The translations under genes and the position numbers were made by a program. Below the pieces are notes generated by a model. It was not told the DNA's origin, did not search any database, and was given only the letters and a program-made list of their open reading frames with translations. This document shows, in pieces, positions 6,024 to 7,630 of a stretch of DNA of 7,630 nucleotides. Location of the stretch: the NCBI GenBank assembly GCA_045594705.1, contig JAZNZB010000107.1, positions 1 to 7,630 on the forward strand. Direction: 5' to 3'. The stretch's first letter is position 1. Each line of letters begins with the position of its first letter. The stretch comes from SVQP01 sp045594705 (GTDB taxonomy: Bacteria; Bacillota; Clostridia; Oscillospirales; CAG-272).

Positions 6024-6170
6024 GTGTCATCCTGAGCGAAGCCCCTGCCCGTCATCCTCGAGCAAGCATTCCCATTTTTAAGATTCTTCGCTGCGCTCAA
6101 GAATGACAAAAATGGGAATGCGCCGCGAAGGATCTTGGCAGGGGCTCCGCTTATGATGCACACGTGACAC
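6024..6170. repeat. Nested hairpin repeat, copy B, with an extra outer layer
   Basis: The core 6051-6137 matches copy A (1547-1633) at 85 of 87 bases, including the perfect 14-bp arms GCATTCCCATTTTT (6066-6079) and 6108-6121. Unlike copy A, the core sits inside longer arms: 6028-6049 pairs with 6137-6158 at 19 of 22 positions (the inner part GCCCCTGCC/GGCAGGGGC is perfect). An outermost GTGTCA (6024-6029) matches TGACAC (6165-6170). The outer left arm again carries the motif GTCATCCTGAGCG (6026-6038), so three copies of the motif are nested. The element ends 2 nt beyond the acetyltransferase stop codon. Confidence 0.88.
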
Positions 6171-6172
6171 TT

Positions 6173-6721
6173 TTACAAATACTTCTGCATCATATATTCA
6201 TCAAGCAGAGAACCATCCCTTTGGCGAATGGCGTTTGGCTTTTTGCCGACAATCTCAAAGCCGTATTTTTCATAAAGTGCTCTTGCGCGGTGATTGCCCT
6301 CGATAAATTCCAATTCCATGATCATGATGCCGTGCTTCCGTGCCACTGCGATCATTTGCTCAAACATGGCAGAGCCGATGCCTAAGGCCCAGTAATCCTG
6401 CAGGATTGCAATGGCAATGGTCGCGCGATGGCTTGTTTTCATGCCCGTGTGAAACATGACCTCGCAGTTTCCCGCAAGCTTGCCATCCACAAAGCAGACA
6501 ATGGCAAGGGTGTTTGGCGACTCACGTCGGTTTTGCACCCAGGCCTGCTCACGCTCCGGTGTCATGCTTGCCCATTCTTCGGGATAGCGCGCTAAAAACT
6601 CGGTTTCACCGCAAGCCTTGGTGATGTATGCCAGCAAATCTACCGCGTCCGCAACCTCGGGGGAGCGCAGAACGGCCTGTCTGCCGTCCTTGAGTTGTAT
6701 TTGTATTGGTTGTAATATCAT
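6173..6721 (-). CDS. GNAT-family N-acetyltransferase
   Basis: This is a 182-residue acetyl-CoA-dependent N-acetyltransferase of the GCN5-related fold; its acceptor (small molecule or protein N terminus) cannot be told from sequence. The acetyl-CoA loop is QDYWALGIGSAM (108-119), with the expected Q...G-x-G pattern. Motif B follows as MELEFIEGNHRARALYEKYGF (135-155), where Asn143 and Tyr150 are the usual acetyl-CoA/catalytic positions. It ends with the common GNAT tail DEYMMQKYL. The start at 6721 is chosen because GAAAGGAG (complement of 6729-6736) lies 7 nt upstream. A longer in-frame start at 6781 would draw its extra 20 residues partly from a palindromic repeat. The stop lies 2 nt from the nested repeat copy B, and no T-run terminator follows. 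It is downstream of, and on the same strand as, the kinase-like gene, with a 212-base gap, so co-transcription is possible but not shown. Confidence 0.93.
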   Translation of the reverse strand: MILQPIQIQLKDGRQAVLRSPEVADAVDLLAYITKACGETEFLARYPEEWASMTPEREQAWVQNRRESPNTLAIVCFVDGKLAGNCEVMFHTGMKTSHRATIAIAILQDYWALGIGSAMFEQMIAVARKHGIMIMELEFIEGNHRARALYEKYGFEIVGKKPNAIRQRDGSLLDEYMMQKYL

Positions 6722-6728
6722 GGTATTT

Positions 6729-6736
6729 CTCCTTTC
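6729..6736 (-). promoter_or_regulatory. Ribosome binding site that sets the acetyltransferase start
   Basis: GAAAGGAG on the minus strand, 7 nt before the ATG at 6721. It rules in favour of this start over the in-frame upstream ATG codons at 6742 and 6781. Confidence 0.8.
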
Positions 6737-6760
6737 GGTCATAAATAGAAGGGGCGAACT

Positions 6761-6877
6761 GTAGGGGAGCAATATTTGCAAGCAAATGCATGCTCCTGCA
6801 CGCGGTGATGGCGGATTGGCGTTTGGGTGACGCGATCATGAACCATTTACGGGCGGGAGGATAATATCCTCCCCTAC
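6761..6877. repeat. GTAGGGG-type twin-hairpin palindromic element 2
   Basis: Terminal inverted repeats GTAGGGGAG (6761-6769) and CTCCCCTAC (6869-6877) bound a 117-bp element. As in element 1, a hairpin sits at each end: GGAGCA (6766-6771) with TGCTCC (6791-6796), containing an inner ATTTGC/GCAAAT stem, and GGGAGGAT (6855-6862) with ATCCTCCC (6866-6873) on an AAT loop. The spacer between hairpins is 58 bases, against 2 in element 1. A lone related hairpin, GAGGCG/CGCCTC (6906-6911 with 6915-6920), follows to the right. The element fills most of the gap between the kinase-like and acetyltransferase genes and probably lies in the leader of the latter. Confidence 0.8.
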
Positions 6878-6933
6878 GGAGTATGCTTATCGTTATGCTT
6901 GTGGGGAGGCGTTTCGCCTCTCGATCTTTCGTG

Positions 6934-7506
6934 TCACGCAATCCCCAAATGCTCTTTGATCATCTTGGCCACCTCGTCCGGGGCAAGATTGGTGTTGTCG
7001 ATCTTGAGATAGCTCTCAAAGGGCAAGATCTCGCCCTCGCGGGAATTGAGACGGTGCGTTGCTTGCGTATGTCGCATCTCGGCCTCGCTTCGCTCCAAGT
7101 TGCGCTTGGATTCCTTTTGCGCAAGGCGGTTTTCGCTCTTGTTGCGTGCCAGACGCTCTTCAAAATCCGCGCAAAGCTCGACCACGTGGCAGACGGCACC
7201 ATGCGATGAAAACAGCTCTATGATCTCGTTCAGATACGCAAATTCACTCGGCTGGTCAAAATCCATCATGTAGGTAAAGATCAGCCCGGGAAGGTCGCCC
7301 GCGGCAAACTGCTCAAACACGGTCTTGCGGATGGTCTCGTTGAGCGCACGGAATTCGGGCGTGCCAAAATCAAACAGCTTGAGCGAGAGCTCAATGGACA
7401 TGTGGTTGTGAAACAGACGCAGGCCGGTGATCTTGGCCAGCTCCTGCCCAACCGTCATTTTGCCCACCGCGTGCGGGCCTGTGATGATGACTAAGGTCTT
7501 TTTCAT
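6934..7506 (-). CDS. P-loop kinase-like NTP-binding protein (shikimate-kinase-like / AAA family), function unknown
   Basis: The protein has 190 residues with the start at 7506. It opens with a P-loop, TLVIITGPHAVGKMTVG (4-20), in which the Walker A G10-x4-G15-K16 is followed by Met17 and Thr18 instead of the usual S/T directly after Lys. Other visible blocks are LFHNHMSIEL (31-40), GLIFTYMMDFD (74-84), a basic lid-like stretch RLARNKSENRLAQKESKR (118-135) and KIDNTNL (168-174). This layout and length fit small nucleoside/shikimate-kinase-like proteins often annotated only as AAA family; I know no proven substrate. AGGAG (complement of 7512-7516) lies 5 nt before the ATG. The start overlaps the stop of the upstream minus-strand gene as ATGA (7503-7506), so the two are translationally coupled. 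An upstream in-frame start at 7572 would overlap the neighbour by 70 bases and is disfavoured. Confidence 0.87.
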   Translation of the reverse strand: MKKTLVIITGPHAVGKMTVGQELAKITGLRLFHNHMSIELSLKLFDFGTPEFRALNETIRKTVFEQFAAGDLPGLIFTYMMDFDQPSEFAYLNEIIELFSSHGAVCHVVELCADFEERLARNKSENRLAQKESKRNLERSEAEMRHTQATHRLNSREGEILPFESYLKIDNTNLAPDEVAKMIKEHLGIA

Positions 7507-7630
7507 AGCTTCTCCTTCCTCAATACGTCTAAAATATGATTGGTCGCGCCCACCATATCGGGGCGTTCGCAAATGCTCAGGTGATATTTCATGTAAAGCG
7601 CGAAGGTCTCTTGGTCCATGGCGTCCACCT
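7503..7630 (-). CDS. C-terminal end of a probable class I SAM-dependent methyltransferase (partial)
   Basis: Forty-one codons plus TGA are in the window; the rest lies beyond 7630. The readable tail contains MDQETFALYMKYHLSICERP, followed by DMVGATNHILDVLRKEKL at the very end. The Y-x-K-Y-H...CER-D-x-x-G...HxLD-hydrophobic-(R)K pattern resembles the last strand and helix of small class I methyltransferases from Clostridia as I remember them; the SAM-binding motifs are outside the window, so this is tentative. The coding status is well supported: the frame is open to the edge, and its stop shares ATGA with the kinase-like start, a typical operon junction. The gene must begin to the right of the window. 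Confidence 0.7.
   Translation of the reverse strand, partial: VDAMDQETFALYMKYHLSICERPDMVGATNHILDVLRKEKL

Larger units (their letters stand above)
5667..6172. other. Repeat-rich intergenic region between convergent transcription units
   Basis: About 500 bases separate the aconitase X terminator from the end of the acetyltransferase gene on the other strand. Short open frames cross it on both strands, but none has a ribosome site or recognisable domain, and their codons run through the repeats. What it holds is described separately: two 51-bp direct repeats (5670-5720, 5966-6016), a structured segment between them (notably 5832-5940), and a deeply nested palindromic repeat (6024-6170). I see no gene here. 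Confidence 0.8.

Noticed and set aside
5646..6035. Open frames on the plus strand in the gap after the terminator
   Set aside because: They begin inside or right after the terminator stem, run through both 51-bp repeats and the palindromic stems, and show no domain or ribosome site.
6904..6922. Hairpin GGAGGCG / CGCCTC as terminator of the kinase-like gene on the minus strand
   Set aside because: The stem is good, but no T-run follows on the minus strand. It looks more like a lone relative of the GTAGGGG-type hairpins.

Overview
The window looks like chromosomal DNA of an anaerobic Firmicute, most likely an uncultured gut-type Clostridia (Eubacteriales) lineage. This rests on a consensus sigma-A promoter, strong AGGAG-type ribosome binding sites, a clostridial-type flavin/Fe-S enoate reductase, moderately high GC, and dispersed palindromic repeats in the gaps. 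The lineage is an inference.

Layout: positions 1-124 hold a near-perfect promoter (TTGACA, 17 bp, TATAAT) driving mnmE (125-1522), the tRNA-U34 modification GTPase. A gap of about 215 bases follows with a large nested hairpin repeat (1534-1644). Next is a three-gene plus-strand block: a 688-aa old-yellow-enzyme/enoate-reductase-type oxidoreductase (1738-3804), the large subunit of aconitase X (3891-5168) and the small swivel subunit of aconitase X (5165-5608). It closes with a textbook rho-independent terminator at 5634-5666. A second palindromic element (3809-3858) lies between the reductase and the aconitase X genes. The next 500 bases (5667-6172) carry no credible gene. They hold two 51-bp direct repeats, a strongly structured segment between them, and a second, even more deeply nested copy of the 1534-1644 repeat. 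The right end is on the minus strand. Reading leftward, it has the last 41 codons of a probable SAM-dependent methyltransferase, an overlapping P-loop kinase-like gene (7506-6934), a gap with another palindromic element, and a GNAT acetyltransferase (6721-6173).

How the genes may work together: aconitase X enzymes of known function remove water from 3-hydroxy acids (cis-3-hydroxy-L-proline in bacteria, mevalonate 5-phosphate in archaea). Enoate reductases of the neighbouring type reduce the C=C of 2-enoates. The block therefore reads as a possible 'dehydrate, then reduce' module acting on an unidentified hydroxy acid, perhaps as an anaerobic electron sink. That coupling is inference from family chemistry and operon layout and is the main biological lead here. 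The second lead is structural: the repeats keep their architecture and their pairing while the sequence of the pairing arms differs between copies.
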